Assembly (NCBI GenBank): GCA_947378425.1
Contig: CANCJV010000008.1
Location: 1-64,000 of the forward strand
Length of the DNA: 64,000 bases
Direction of reading: 5' to 3'
Source of the DNA: Synechococcaceae cyanobacterium
GTDB taxonomy: Bacteria > Cyanobacteriota > Cyanobacteriia > PCC-6307 > Cyanobiaceae
Both the position numbers and the translations under genes were made by a program. Each line of letters starts with the position of its first letter. Position 1 is the first letter of the stretch. Positions 33,470-42,596 of this stretch are shown in pieces. Under the pieces are notes generated by a model. The model ran no database searches and was not told where the DNA came from. It was given only the letters and a program-made list of their open reading frames with translations.

Positions 33470-34498
33470 TCAGGACCACCCCTGCAGCGCAATCTTGCCG
33501 ATGGTGCGGCCGCTGGCCACCAGGGCATGGGCCCGTTCCAGGTTCTCCGGATTGATGGCTCCAAGCTCGCTGTGCAGCGTGGTGCGCAGGGCGCCCACCT
33601 CGATCAGATCGGCCAGTTCCTCGAGGATGTCTCCCTGGCGGGCCAGGTCCGGAGTGCCGTAGCGGGAGCGGGTGAACATGAACTCCCAGTGGAAACTGGC
33701 ACTTTTGCTCTTGAGTTGGTCCAGATCGAGGGGGCCGCGATTGCCGACGATGGCGACGATCGAACCCTGGGGCTGGATCAGCTCCGCCATCGTGTCCCAG
33801 TAGGCGTCGGTGTCGGCGAAGTTGGCGATCCGATCGACGCTCTCCAGGCCCAGCTCGGCCAGCTGGGGGGCCAGCCGGCGGCTGTGGTCGAGCACGTGAT
33901 CGGCGCCCAGTTCCCGGGCCCAGGCGGCGCTTTGCGGCCGCGAGGCGGTGGCGATCACCAGCAGGCCGGCCCGATGGGCCAGCTGGATCGCCAGGGAGCC
34001 GACTCCACCGGCGCCGCCGATGATCAGCAGCGAGCGGCCGGCGTCGCCGCCCTCGGCATCGAGCCCCAGCCGCTCGAACAGGGCCTCCCAGGCAGTGAGG
34101 CCGGTGAGGGGCAGGCTGGCGGCCTCGGCCCAGGAGCTGCCCCGCGGTCGGCGCCCGGTGATGCGTTCATCCACCGCCAGCCACTGGGCGTTGCAGCCGG
34201 GCCGGGTGATGTCGCCGGCGGCCATCACCGCATCGCCGGGCCGGAAGTGGCTGACCGCCGGGCCCACCGCTTCGACGATGCCGGCGAGATCCCAGCCCAG
34301 CACCCGCGGTGCCGCACCGGCACTCAGGCCGGCGCGCACCTTGGTGTCCACCGGATTGACCGCCACCGCCTCCACCCGCACCAGCAGGTCGTGGGGGTGC
34401 AGTTCGGGCATGGCCAGCTCCATCTGCTGCAACGGCAGCAGGAGAGGGGCCTGATCGGGGCCGTCGGCCGCGGCGCTCTGGGCGACGATCGCTTTCAT
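33470..34498 (-). CDS. MDR-family NAD(P)H-dependent oxidoreductase (quinone oxidoreductase-like)
   Basis: 342 residues. The N-terminal GroES-like domain has VEAVAVNPVDTKVRAG and VLGWDLAGIVEAVG. The nucleotide-binding site is LLIIGGAGGVGSLAIQLAHR. Structural-zinc cysteines of classical alcohol dehydrogenases are not seen, so it belongs with the zinc-independent quinone-oxidoreductase group. The start ATG overlaps the htpX stop by four bases, indicating an htpX-oxidoreductase operon. The substrate is unknown. Its 3' end abuts the decayed ATPase copy. Confidence 0.88.
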   Translation of the reverse strand: MKAIVAQSAAADGPDQAPLLLPLQQMELAMPELHPHDLLVRVEAVAVNPVDTKVRAGLSAGAAPRVLGWDLAGIVEAVGPAVSHFRPGDAVMAAGDITRPGCNAQWLAVDERITGRRPRGSSWAEAASLPLTGLTAWEALFERLGLDAEGGDAGRSLLIIGGAGGVGSLAIQLAHRAGLLVIATASRPQSAAWARELGADHVLDHSRRLAPQLAELGLESVDRIANFADTDAYWDTMAELIQPQGSIVAIVGNRGPLDLDQLKSKSASFHWEFMFTRSRYGTPDLARQGDILEELADLIEVGALRTTLHSELGAINPENLERAHALVASGRTIGKIALQGWS

Positions 34499-35427
34499 CG
34501 ACCTGCCAGCCGGCCCGGGGCGGCGCTGCCTCCCGGCCAGCCCGTGCCGGCGGTGCCAGCCAGGCGGGCCGGCTGCAGGGCCTCGATGCGGGCCTCCAGG
34601 GGTGGATGGCTGGCGAACAGGGCCAACCAGCCGCGGGGGGCGGTGATCTTGAGGGTGTTGAGCGCACCACCGTCACGCCGATCGATCAGGTCACTGGCCC
34701 GGCCGAGGCGCAGCAGCGCCGCCTGCATCGCCTCGGGGCCCGTGAGCCGGGCGGCGCCGGCATCGGCCCGGAATTCGCGATGGCGCGAGAAGGCCGCCGT
34801 CACCAGGGATCCCGCCAGGCCCAGCAGGATCTCCAGGGGCCAGATCAGGGCGGTCGGCGGCGCCTGGCGCTGACCATCGCCGGAGCTGCGCGGAATCAGA
34901 AAGACCACGGCCCGGGCCAGGACCATCACGAAGGCGTTGATCACCCCCTGCAGCAGGGTCATCGTCACCATGTCGCCATTGCCGACATGGCTGAGCTCGT
35001 GGGCCAGCACCGCCTCCAGCTCCTCGGGGGGCATGCCTTCGAGGATGCCGCTGGAGACCGCCACCAGGGCCCGATTGCGGGAAGGGCCGGTGGCGAAGGC
35101 ATTCCACTCCGGCGAGTCATAGATGCCCACCTCCGGCATCGGCAGCTCGGCCTTGCGGGCCAGGGCGGCGACGGTGCCCAGCAGCCAGCGTTCGGTGGCG
35201 CCACCCCCCGACCCCAGCATCTGCAATCCCATCATCCGCTTGGCCGAATCGGCTGAGAGCTGCAACGAGATCCAGGCGCCCATCAGCCCCCAGACGAAGC
35301 TGGCCACCAGCAGCTGCAGCAAGGGCAGCTCCGGCGGCAACAGTCCGAAGGCGGTCAGCAGGCTCAACACCAGCGAGATGGTGAGCACCACCAGCAGGTT
35401 GGTGAGCAGGTAGAGCAGGATCCGCAT
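34495..35427 (-). CDS. htpX: HtpX-type membrane zinc metalloprotease (M48)
   Basis: 310 residues from the ATG at 35427. Two N-terminal membrane helices (ILLYLLTNLLVVLTISLVLS and LLQLLVASFVWGLMGAWISL) precede the protease domain, with a further hydrophobic pair later. The zinc site HELSH is in AVLAHELSHVGNGDM and the third ligand Glu in FRADAGAARLTG. Other conserved blocks are NAFATGPSRNRALVAVS and FASHPPLEARI. HtpX degrades damaged membrane proteins at the cytoplasmic face. The frame extends far upstream antisense to the aldolase gene and was trimmed at the conserved MRILLYL start. Confidence 0.93.
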   Translation of the reverse strand: MRILLYLLTNLLVVLTISLVLSLLTAFGLLPPELPLLQLLVASFVWGLMGAWISLQLSADSAKRMMGLQMLGSGGGATERWLLGTVAALARKAELPMPEVGIYDSPEWNAFATGPSRNRALVAVSSGILEGMPPEELEAVLAHELSHVGNGDMVTMTLLQGVINAFVMVLARAVVFLIPRSSGDGQRQAPPTALIWPLEILLGLAGSLVTAAFSRHREFRADAGAARLTGPEAMQAALLRLGRASDLIDRRDGGALNTLKITAPRGWLALFASHPPLEARIEALQPARLAGTAGTGWPGGSAAPGRLAGR

Positions 35428-35535
35428 CGCTTCACCGCCTGCAGGGGACGGCTCTGCACGCCTCACCCGCAAACTAGCCAGAGTCAGCCAAGCCAAACCG
35501 GCCCGTAATCTCGCCAGCAGCTCCCGACGTCGCCG

Positions 35536-37629
35536 ATGCCCGTGCAGAACCGCTGGTCGGAGGCAGGAGCCCGCGAGGCGATCGAGATCTATGGCGCCCA
35601 GGGGGTGGGCGAAGCCCTGGCGCTGCGCACCTACTCGGCCCGGCTGCTGGGGGCCGATCCGGAGCTGGTGCTCCATGGCGGCGGCAACACCTCGGTGAAA
35701 ACCACAGTGACCGGCCTGCTCGGGGAGACGATCCCGGTGCTGTGCGTCAAGGGATCGGGCTGGGACCTGGCCACGATCGAGCCGCCGGGACATCCGGCGG
35801 TGCGGCTGCAGCCCCTGCTGGCGCTGAGGGCTCTGGAGAGCCTCAGCGATGAACAGATGGTGGCGGCCCAGCGCCAGAACCTGATCGATCCGTCGGCCCC
35901 CAATCCCTCGGTGGAGGCGCTGCTGCACGCCTTCCTGCCGCACACCTTCGTCGATCACACCCACTCCACGGCCCTGCTGGCCCTGGCCGATCAGGCTGAG
36001 GCCGAAGCGGTGTGCCGCGAGGTCTACGGCGATCGCGTGGTGCTGGTGCCCTATGTGATGCCCGGCTTCGCCCTCGCCAAGGCCTGCGCCGACGCCTACG
36101 AGGCGGCGGTGGCCCGGGGAGAGGAGCCCGAGGGCATGGTGCTGCTCCAGCACGGCCTCTTCTCCTTCGGCGCCACGGCTCAGGAGAGCTATGGGCGGAT
36201 GATCGCGCTGGTGGGGCAGGCCGAGCGGCGCTTGAGCCACGGAGAGCGCACGCTTCATGCCGTCGCCATGCCGGAGCGCCCCACTCCGGCGGCGGCGTTG
36301 CTGCCGCAGCTGCGCGGCGCCCTGAGCCGGGCCGCCGAGGCCTCAGGCGCTCCCCGTCGCTGGATCCTGGCGCTGCGCGACACGCCCCTGAGCCGCGCCG
36401 TGGTCGATGACCAGCGCCTGGCGGACTGGGCCAGTCGCGGTGTCGCCACCCCGGACCACGTGATCCGCACCAAGGCCCGACCCCTGGTGCTGAGGGGCGA
36501 TGCCTCCTTGGCGGCGATCGAGGCGGCACTGGAGTCCTACATGGAGGAGTACCGGAGCTATTTCCAGCGCCAGAACGCACGCGTGGGCGGCCACAAGACG
36601 ATGCTCGATCCCCTGCCGAGGTTGATCGCTGTGCCTGGGCTGGGGTTGATCGGTGTCGGCAAGAGCGCCGCCGAGGCGGCCGTCACCGCCGACATCGGCG
36701 AGGCCTGGGCCACCACCCTGCTGGCGGCCGAAAGCATCGGTCGCTTCCAGCCGGTGGGGGAAGACGACACCTTTGACATGGAGTACTGGAGCCTGGAGCA
36801 GGCCAAGCTCGGCAAGGCGGCCGAGAAGCCCCTGGCCCGCCAGGTGGTGCTGGTCACCGGTGGCGGCGGCGCCATCGGCGCGGCCACGGCCCGGGCCTTC
36901 GCCGCCCAGGGGGCCGAGCTGGTTCTGCTGGACCGTGATGGCGAGGCGGCCCGGGCGGCGGCGGCCGCCTGCGGCCCCAGGGCTCTGGGCCTGGCCTGTG
37001 ATGTCACCGATGCTCAGCAGGTGCGGGCCGCCTTCGAGCGGGTGTGCAAGCACTTCGGCGGCCTGGATGGGGTGGTGAGCAACGCCGGTGCCGCCTGGAC
37101 CGGCGCCATCGCCAGCCTGGCGGAGACCGATCTGCGGGCGGCGTTCGAGCTCAACTTCTTCGCCCACCAGGCCGTGGCCCAGGCGGCGGTGGCGATCTGG
37201 CGGCTCCAGGATGGGGCCGGCGGGGGCTCTGGTTCCCAGCCAGCTGAACGCCTGGGAGGCCAGTTGCTGTTCAACGTCAGCAAGCAGGCGCTCAATCCCG
37301 GCCCCAACTTCGGCGCCTATGGCCTCAGCAAGGCGGCCCTGCTGGCCCTGGTGCGCCAGTACGCCCTCGAAGAAGGCGAGAACGGCATCCGGGTCAATGC
37401 GATCAATGCCGACCGCATCCGCTCAGGTCTGCTGGACGCGGCGATGGTGCGCGAGCGGGCCGCCGCCCGCGGCGTCAGCGAGGACGTCTACATGGCCGGC
37501 AACCTGCTGGGCCAGGAGGTGCTCGCCAGCGATGTGGCCGACGCCTTCGTGGCCCTGGCCCAGCTGCAGCGCACCACCGGCGCCATCCTGACGGTGGACG
37601 GCGGCAATGTGGCGGCGATGGTGCGCTGA
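35536..37629 (+). CDS. Bifunctional class II aldolase / short-chain dehydrogenase
   Basis: 697 residues. Residues ~1-400 are a class II aldolase/adducin domain (LVLHGGGNTSVKTT, FVDHTHSTALLAL with zinc histidines, VLLQHGLFSFG). Residues ~430-697 are a classical SDR with VVLVTGGGGAIGAATARAFA, GVVSNAGAAWTG, and a catalytic Tyr-x-x-x-Lys in FGAYGLSKAALLAL; the loop NADRIRSGLLDAAM is typical of this fusion family. Such proteins (RhaD-like) are linked to rhamnose or other deoxy-sugar catabolism, but the actual substrate is not known for cyanobacteria. It is divergent from htpX with ~108 bases between the starts. Confidence 0.92.
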   Translation: MPVQNRWSEAGAREAIEIYGAQGVGEALALRTYSARLLGADPELVLHGGGNTSVKTTVTGLLGETIPVLCVKGSGWDLATIEPPGHPAVRLQPLLALRALESLSDEQMVAAQRQNLIDPSAPNPSVEALLHAFLPHTFVDHTHSTALLALADQAEAEAVCREVYGDRVVLVPYVMPGFALAKACADAYEAAVARGEEPEGMVLLQHGLFSFGATAQESYGRMIALVGQAERRLSHGERTLHAVAMPERPTPAAALLPQLRGALSRAAEASGAPRRWILALRDTPLSRAVVDDQRLADWASRGVATPDHVIRTKARPLVLRGDASLAAIEAALESYMEEYRSYFQRQNARVGGHKTMLDPLPRLIAVPGLGLIGVGKSAAEAAVTADIGEAWATTLLAAESIGRFQPVGEDDTFDMEYWSLEQAKLGKAAEKPLARQVVLVTGGGGAIGAATARAFAAQGAELVLLDRDGEAARAAAAACGPRALGLACDVTDAQQVRAAFERVCKHFGGLDGVVSNAGAAWTGAIASLAETDLRAAFELNFFAHQAVAQAAVAIWRLQDGAGGGSGSQPAERLGGQLLFNVSKQALNPGPNFGAYGLSKAALLALVRQYALEEGENGIRVNAINADRIRSGLLDAAMVRERAAARGVSEDVYMAGNLLGQEVLASDVADAFVALAQLQRTTGAILTVDGGNVAAMVR

Positions 37630-37803
37630 GGGTTCCCTTGATGCACCAGGTTCCTGATTTCAGTCGCTCAGGGAGGTGGCTATGCGAGAGATGGATGTCG
37701 GCCCTCCCCTCGCATCCGGCCGGAACCCATCGGTCTGGATCCAGCTCTCCTGGCTCCAACGTTCCTGGGCTGATTCAAAGGACCGAATCGATTCAGGACT
37801 CGG

Positions 37804-38019
37804 CTACCCCAGCGCCAGCAGCACGGTCTTGTCGTGCATCACCGCCTGCATGCCGGTCCGGATCGTCTGCAATCTCGACAAGTCAGTGCAGGTTGAGGGC
37901 TGCCGCCCACCGTGTACTCATCGCTCCAGCGCCGTTGCCCCGATAACGGTCGGCATCCTCATGGACTGGGTGTCGCAGATCCAGTGCCAAGTTTCGATAC
38001 TCCAGCGACTCATGTACGG
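37804..38019 (-). pseudogene. Decayed ISAs1-family transposase C-terminus in three frames
   Basis: Reading down the minus strand: RWSIETWHWICDTQ in one frame, HEDADRYRGNGAGAM in a second, and LQTIRTGMQAVMHDKTVLLA before a stop at 37804 in a third. These are consecutive parts of the ISAs1 C-terminal DDE domain, so at least two frameshifts have occurred. The stretch 37630-37803 shows no gene. Confidence 0.7.
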
Positions 38020-38554
38020 ATTGCGGCAGGGCTTCTGGTTGGCGCGCAGACTGGTAGAAGTGCTGGGAGGCTTAGGACGCCTTGCTGTAGTGGGTTGCCG
38101 CTGATGCACCGCCTCTTCATCGGTCAGCCCCAATGGTTGATTGATGTAATGCAAAAATTAACGCCAGCCTTACGGGCTTGGCGGGAGCACTAAGCGTAGC
38201 GTTGAAGTGGGGTGCATAAGTTTCTGCCAGCTCCTGCTACGGGAACAATTCAGACAGCAGCAGCCAGCGGTTGGTTGTCTGGCTGTGGTTTTCCGCCAAA
38301 AGGCAGATGGAACTCATCGATTGAGGGCTGACTGTTATTTTGCTTCCGGTGCATATGCGGCCGTCCATGGTGGCAGCAATCGCCGATTGCCACGTTCCGG
38401 GTAAATTAAACGTCTGTCGTTCGGGCCAGAGCAGTTGCGGTGTAGTGGTTTTGGCTTTTTCAGGAGTCCCTGATTTCGCTTCAGTGACGCCTAGAACTGG
38501 AGATTTATTTCGAGGGCTGCGATTTCGGCAAGTCAGCACGAAATGATTATTTTT
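38020..38554. other. Non-coding debris between transposase remnants
   Basis: Mixed-composition sequence with only short, motif-free open frames. It lies between the ISAs1 and IS630 remnants and is probably eroded mobile DNA. Confidence 0.4.
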
Positions 38555-38824
38555 CTACTTTCTCAGTTCAATTCTGGCCTGAGTTCCCATTGCGGCGGCC
38601 AAGCCCTCGATTTCTGCCTGGCGGTCGATGTGCAACAGGCTCCTAAGTGCCGTGTTGGTTTCATCGGTATCGAAAGCCAGCGCGGTCACTGTGCGCCGCA
38701 CGTTGGAGTGGGGTAACGGCCTTGAGTTGGCGATGCTCTGGAGTTGCTGAATCTCGTCGTCGCTGAGAATCAGAGGCAGCATCGGGCATCCAACTGCCAT
38801 GGAATGACTCCCCTCACGAGACAC
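38555..38824 (-). pseudogene. N-terminal remnant of an IS630-type transposase
   Basis: The frame reads LILSDDEIQQLQSIANSRPL, then PHSNVRRTVTALAFDTDETN, like the first helix-turn-helix of IS630 transposases, where 'SR.LP..V..RA.I.L...G..N..IA' is expected. The following residues depart from the family and there is no DDE domain. It is too short to be active. Confidence 0.5.
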
Positions 38825-39117
38825 TCTTTGTCTTAACTGTTATTTCCGGGACTGTACGCTAGCTGGAATTATCGTGATCTTTGTCTTGAACTATGCCGCC
38901 AGCAGCCGCTTCGTCTCGAACACCCCCTGAAGCACCCGAAGTTCACGCCAATCAGCACCAACTTTGGCGGATAAGGTGACTTGATTGCCCAGCTAACTCC
39001 ACGCCCGTCGATTGAGCTTGATAATAAATATTGATTTCCTGGCTCAATCCGTTCAGTGCCATCTAGTTCCAGAAAGGCCTCTCACTGCCTGAGTTCAAGC
39101 TGGATTGCAGCATTGAG

Positions 39118-39366
39118 GTCCAATGTGAGGCTGCTCTGGTAATGATCCGTTGGATCAATGCCCTGCTGGACAACCTCAAGGCCAGCTTCAGCGGTACCTT
39201 CCACGCCTTCAACGTTGACACGTTTGCCAGCCGCTACCTCGGCGGCTACTGCTTTCGATTCAACCATCGTTTCTCGATAACTGGGATGACCAAACGGATC
39301 ACCGATGCTGTCTGCAGCAGACCGCTCACAGAAAAGGATCTTGGTGCTACTGAAGCCTATGGGTAA
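39118..39366 (+). pseudogene. C-terminal remnant of an IS1595-type transposase
   Basis: MIRWINALLDNLKASFSGTF, then ASRYLGGYCFRFNHRFSI matches the end of ISXO2/IS1595 transposases (WVN..LGNLK....GTYH, then ..RYL.EF.FRFNRR). No catalytic part is left upstream. The AT-rich stretch 39367-39571 contains no gene. Confidence 0.6.
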
Positions 39367-39571
39367 TCAAGTAAAAAAAACGGACTGAGCATAAACAAAC
39401 TTAGTCCGTCCGCAACGCAATTGAAATAAAACTCTTAAAGTAAGACAAAATCAAGAAAAATATGATCTCCAGGTAAATATGAAATAATGTAAGCGTAACA
39501 CGATTTGGAGGAAAATATGGGCCAGGCTCCACGCAAAAAAGACATGGAGCTGTAATGCGAAACAGGTAATA

Positions 39572-40132
39572 CTATTGAGCCTTAAAAGCATTCTTGCAAA
39601 TATATGCACCGGTCGAATCTTCAACCAAGATCGAAAACGCTGAGCCAGCAGGAACTTCAGCCGCAGGTATTTGAATGTTGAAACCGGTTTTCACAAGCGC
39701 TGAGGACTTAAAGGCTTTGGCAACGTCAGGCCGATTATAAAATTTTGCTGGGAAAGTAGGAGATTTGTCGCCTGTCACGACTTTAATCGCAATGGATTTG
39801 GGTGACTCGGAGAGGCTGCCGTAAGCCCAACCAACGAGTTCCAGGGTCTCAGATGTCCGTTTCTGGGTATCCACAAAGCAATTGCCCCCCACCTTCGCCA
39901 AAGGCTTGCCGTTGGAAGACTGATCGGCAGAAGGTGCAGAAGCGACAGGCTTCTCCGCAGGAGCTGTCGTCGTCGTTGGGGCCTGAGAGCAACCCGCCAG
40001 GACGGCAAGCACGGCGGAAGTGATAATGAGGCGCGACGGTCTCAAGGCAGGGGCTGTCACTGTTTTTAGGAAGTGATTTCCAGTCAAGTTTAGCAGAGAA
40101 TCCAGCATCAAGACTTCGCTATGCAAACGCAT
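39572..40132 (-). CDS. Putative lipoprotein of unknown function
   Basis: 186 residues from the ATG at 40132, with a second ATG eight codons on. A signal peptide with lipobox AVLAVLAGCS near residue 48 is followed by a Thr/Ala/Pro linker (APTTTTAPAEKPVASAPS). The mature ~100-residue domain is beta-rich (LELVGWAYGSLSESPKSIAI, then FNIQIPAAEVPAGSAFSILV) with two cysteines (NCFVD, ICKN) that could form a disulfide. Similar domains occur at the C-termini of polytopic glycan-related proteins in picocyanobacteria, as far as I recall. Composition is lower in GC than the core genes and the gene is surrounded by transposon relics. Confidence 0.65.
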   Translation of the reverse strand: MRLHSEVLMLDSLLNLTGNHFLKTVTAPALRPSRLIITSAVLAVLAGCSQAPTTTTAPAEKPVASAPSADQSSNGKPLAKVGGNCFVDTQKRTSETLELVGWAYGSLSESPKSIAIKVVTGDKSPTFPAKFYNRPDVAKAFKSSALVKTGFNIQIPAAEVPAGSAFSILVEDSTGAYICKNAFKAQ

Positions 40133-40551
40133 AGGCTAAACTACCCGTCTGGGCAGGGAGGCTCTGGTCAACAAGGCCTAAGCAGGCTTCTCGTGTCTTC
40201 CTTTTGTTTGGATTGAACTATTGATGAGCGTCGTTGCCCTGAATCGGGCTCAATTCGCACTGATAGCCACTTATTCTCTCCCGTCGCGGTCTGTGTAAAT
40301 TCCAAATAGTCGAACCAATCCCTGTTTGCGTCCTGCATGGCTATTGATGCTGGACAATGAGCAGGCAGACAAGAACAGCCATGATATTGAGCTTGTGGCG
40401 ATTCTTGAACATGCCGCGGATCCGGTCTGCCAAAGGCCAAATTGACGCTATGGCCTCCTCCCGACTTCGTCTACAGCACACGCAACGGATCCCCAACTGT
40501 TACCCGGATGCGAGCCTTTGACAAGCAGAAGCCTACGGCTAGAAGTTTTTT

Positions 40552-40960
40552 GCACATAGATCCACCCCAACTTCTCCGCAGACGTTCCTGATTCCGCCCA
40601 AAACTCAGTGATCGCCATGGATCCTGGCGCGAGGTTGGGGCATGTAGAAGCGCAAGACCTTTCGCCCCCAGCAGCCGGAGTAGTTCACCTGATGCCGCCA
40701 TCACCCAAGAAATGACTTTCAGAAGACCAGCAGGTATATTTCCTGCTCGATCTGGTGGTGAGTTGGTCTCTCGGCCATCCAGATCCCCGATCAGGCCAAG
40801 GAACTGCCGGGGGAGAAGGGATTCGATCCATAAATAATAACGAATTCGCTGCTTTTGCCTACTGCGTCAGCATCGCCTCCTCCCGGAAGATCAAGCGGGC
40901 CTGCTTAGAGGGTCTGACCTTCCGGAGCGATGAGAACATGCAGCTCAATAGAGCCATTCA
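40552..40960 (+). pseudogene. Decayed copy of the IS1182-family element (left end and transposase N-terminus)
   Basis: Comparing bases with the intact element at 50556 onward, the stretch from CATAGATCC (near 40556) through YFLLDL (40735) to AYCVSIASSRKIKRACLEG (40860-40916) follows the same order with many substitutions and indels. The intact copy has FFLLDLAGELDL and AYCVGLPSSRKIEKACWE. The remaining three quarters of the transposase are missing. The flanking 40133-40551 shows only short hydrophobic open frames and no gene. Confidence 0.75.
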
Positions 40961-41318
40961 TTAAACATTCATGGGCCAGGCCATGCTATATTTTAATTAA
41001 ACCTAAGCATCCCCTCGCCATGGCCTCGCACCTGGCTCTCGCTTTTCCATTGTGGTTCAACCGGCCCTATGGCGTCGCTTTCAATCTATTGCTTTCAAGC
41101 CATCGCCACTTGCTATTGCTCTGAAGTTCAACGATGGTCGCATGACTACCTATCGAATTCTCGAAACCACAAGTCAGCGGATTCCTCTTTACCCATTTGT
41201 CGAAAACAGCAAAAGCCTTAGGGAAGCTCTGATCAAAACGACTTAATCTATAAGACCAAGTCTCATTCTCGTCAATGAGACGTTGTTGAGGAGGTTTTGC
41301 CCTCTATTGGCTCACAGC
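40961..41318. other. AT-rich spacer before the IS5-family element
   Basis: No gene is supported. A 64-codon plus-strand frame ending at 41246 (FNDGRMTTYRILETTSQRIP) has no recognised family. This is probably eroded mobile DNA. Confidence 0.35.
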
Positions 41319-42453
41319 AGTCCTTGCAAAAGCGTTCAGACAGTTTCCTCTATGCGTTTTGCCCGGATTTCTGGATATTTTTCGACCTGAAGGCACATTA
41401 AACCCTTGTACTACGCAGGATCAGGTATTCGCTCCCGTACCATCCAGAGATTTACCAGGGCACAAAGCAGCTTCAGTTTCAGGTCGTTCTTGCGAATACC
41501 TCGGTAGAAGACTTTCCGGAAGCCAAACTGGCATTTGATGATCCGAAAGGGATGCTCCACTTTGGCGCGGAAGTGGGCTTTCGCCGTCTCAATCAGATCC
41601 AGATGCCTGCCCTCTGGTGTCTCTGGAAGCACTCTGCGTTGGCCGGGCTTCATCGCAATTCTGAACTCAGCTTGGCAGTCCTGGAAATCGTCCCTTTTCT
41701 CGATGCCGATGTGGCCTGCATCGCCGTAGATGAGGCGTTCATCCCCATGAAGCCGGTCTGCTGCTGTGTTCAGCTCATGCACGTTGGCAGCGGTGCTCTC
41801 AACGGAGTGGACCAGGCCAGATGCGGCATCAACTCCAATGTGGCAGCGCATTCCAAAGAACCATTGCTTGCCCTTGGCCACCGAGTGCATTTCGGGATCC
41901 CTCTCCTTGCGCTTGTTCTTGGTGGAACTGGGGGCATTGATGATCGTGGCATCAAGGATCGTGCCTTCCCTCAGCATCGCCCCTCTCTCACTCAGCATCT
42001 GGTTCACACCCTCGAGGATCTGCTCGGCAATCCGGTGCTCTTCCAGCAGATGGCGGAAGTTGAGGATCGTGGTCTCATCAGGGATCCGCCCTTCCATCGT
42101 CTCGATCCCTGCGAAGCGGCGGAAGCAGGGCGTATCGATCAGCATCTCCTCCATCAGGGGGTCTGAAAGCGTGAACCACTGCTGCAGCAGGTGGATCCGG
42201 AGCATCACCTCCAAAGGAATCGGCGGACGACCTCCTTTGCTGGACGGCTTGTGATAAACGGGTTCAATCAAGGCCAGAAACGCCTCCCAGGGAACCGTGA
42301 TCTCCATCTCTTCCAAGAAGCGCTGGCGACGCGTCTTCTTTTTGGCGTAGATCTGCTCGTAGTCCGTGAAGCCCAGCTGGAGAGGGACAGCCATCCGGTC
42401 CAGTCTCAGTTCGAGAACTGGACCGATTTTAGCGGGTTTTTCAGAGGTTCCTT
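41319..42453 (-). mobile_element. IS5-family insertion sequence
   Basis: A full-length transposase gene is bounded by imperfect inverted ends: near 41321 TCCTTGCAAAAGCG and, read inward from 42451, GGAACCTCTGAAAAACCCGC. The match is only partial, so the exact ends are uncertain and target-site duplication was not established. The element lies ~140 bases upstream of the arabinose-type operon. Confidence 0.5.
41411..42394 (-). CDS. IS5-family transposase
   Basis: 327 residues, intact. The N-terminal DUF772-type region is FRRFAGIETMEGRIPDETTI. The DDE residues sit in GTILDATIINAPSSTK (first Asp), YGDAGHIGIEKRDD (second Asp) and KAHFRAKVEHPFRIIKCQFG (Glu within the YREK-like motif). The length and motif order match IS5 subgroup enzymes that cut and paste the element. 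It carries no frameshift and could be active. Confidence 0.93.
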   Translation of the reverse strand: MAVPLQLGFTDYEQIYAKKKTRRQRFLEEMEITVPWEAFLALIEPVYHKPSSKGGRPPIPLEVMLRIHLLQQWFTLSDPLMEEMLIDTPCFRRFAGIETMEGRIPDETTILNFRHLLEEHRIAEQILEGVNQMLSERGAMLREGTILDATIINAPSSTKNKRKERDPEMHSVAKGKQWFFGMRCHIGVDAASGLVHSVESTAANVHELNTAADRLHGDERLIYGDAGHIGIEKRDDFQDCQAEFRIAMKPGQRRVLPETPEGRHLDLIETAKAHFRAKVEHPFRIIKCQFGFRKVFYRGIRKNDLKLKLLCALVNLWMVRERIPDPA

Positions 42454-42596
42454 AGGGCTTCTTTGCTGGCCATCCAGGGCACACCAGCACTCAAACTCTC
42501 GCTGGGTTCCAAGCCTGAGGCAATTCGGCTGATTGGTCCTTTAGCAAGTCAGGGCCTAAGATCTGCGGAGGTCATCATTGAACAACCGATAGTCCA

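Noticed and set aside
33002..34873. 623-codon frame that could be read as an ATPase fused to a large new domain
   Set aside because: Only the first ~155 codons resemble the ATPase; the rest is antisense to the MDR oxidoreductase and htpX genes, so this is a pseudogene running into a shadow.
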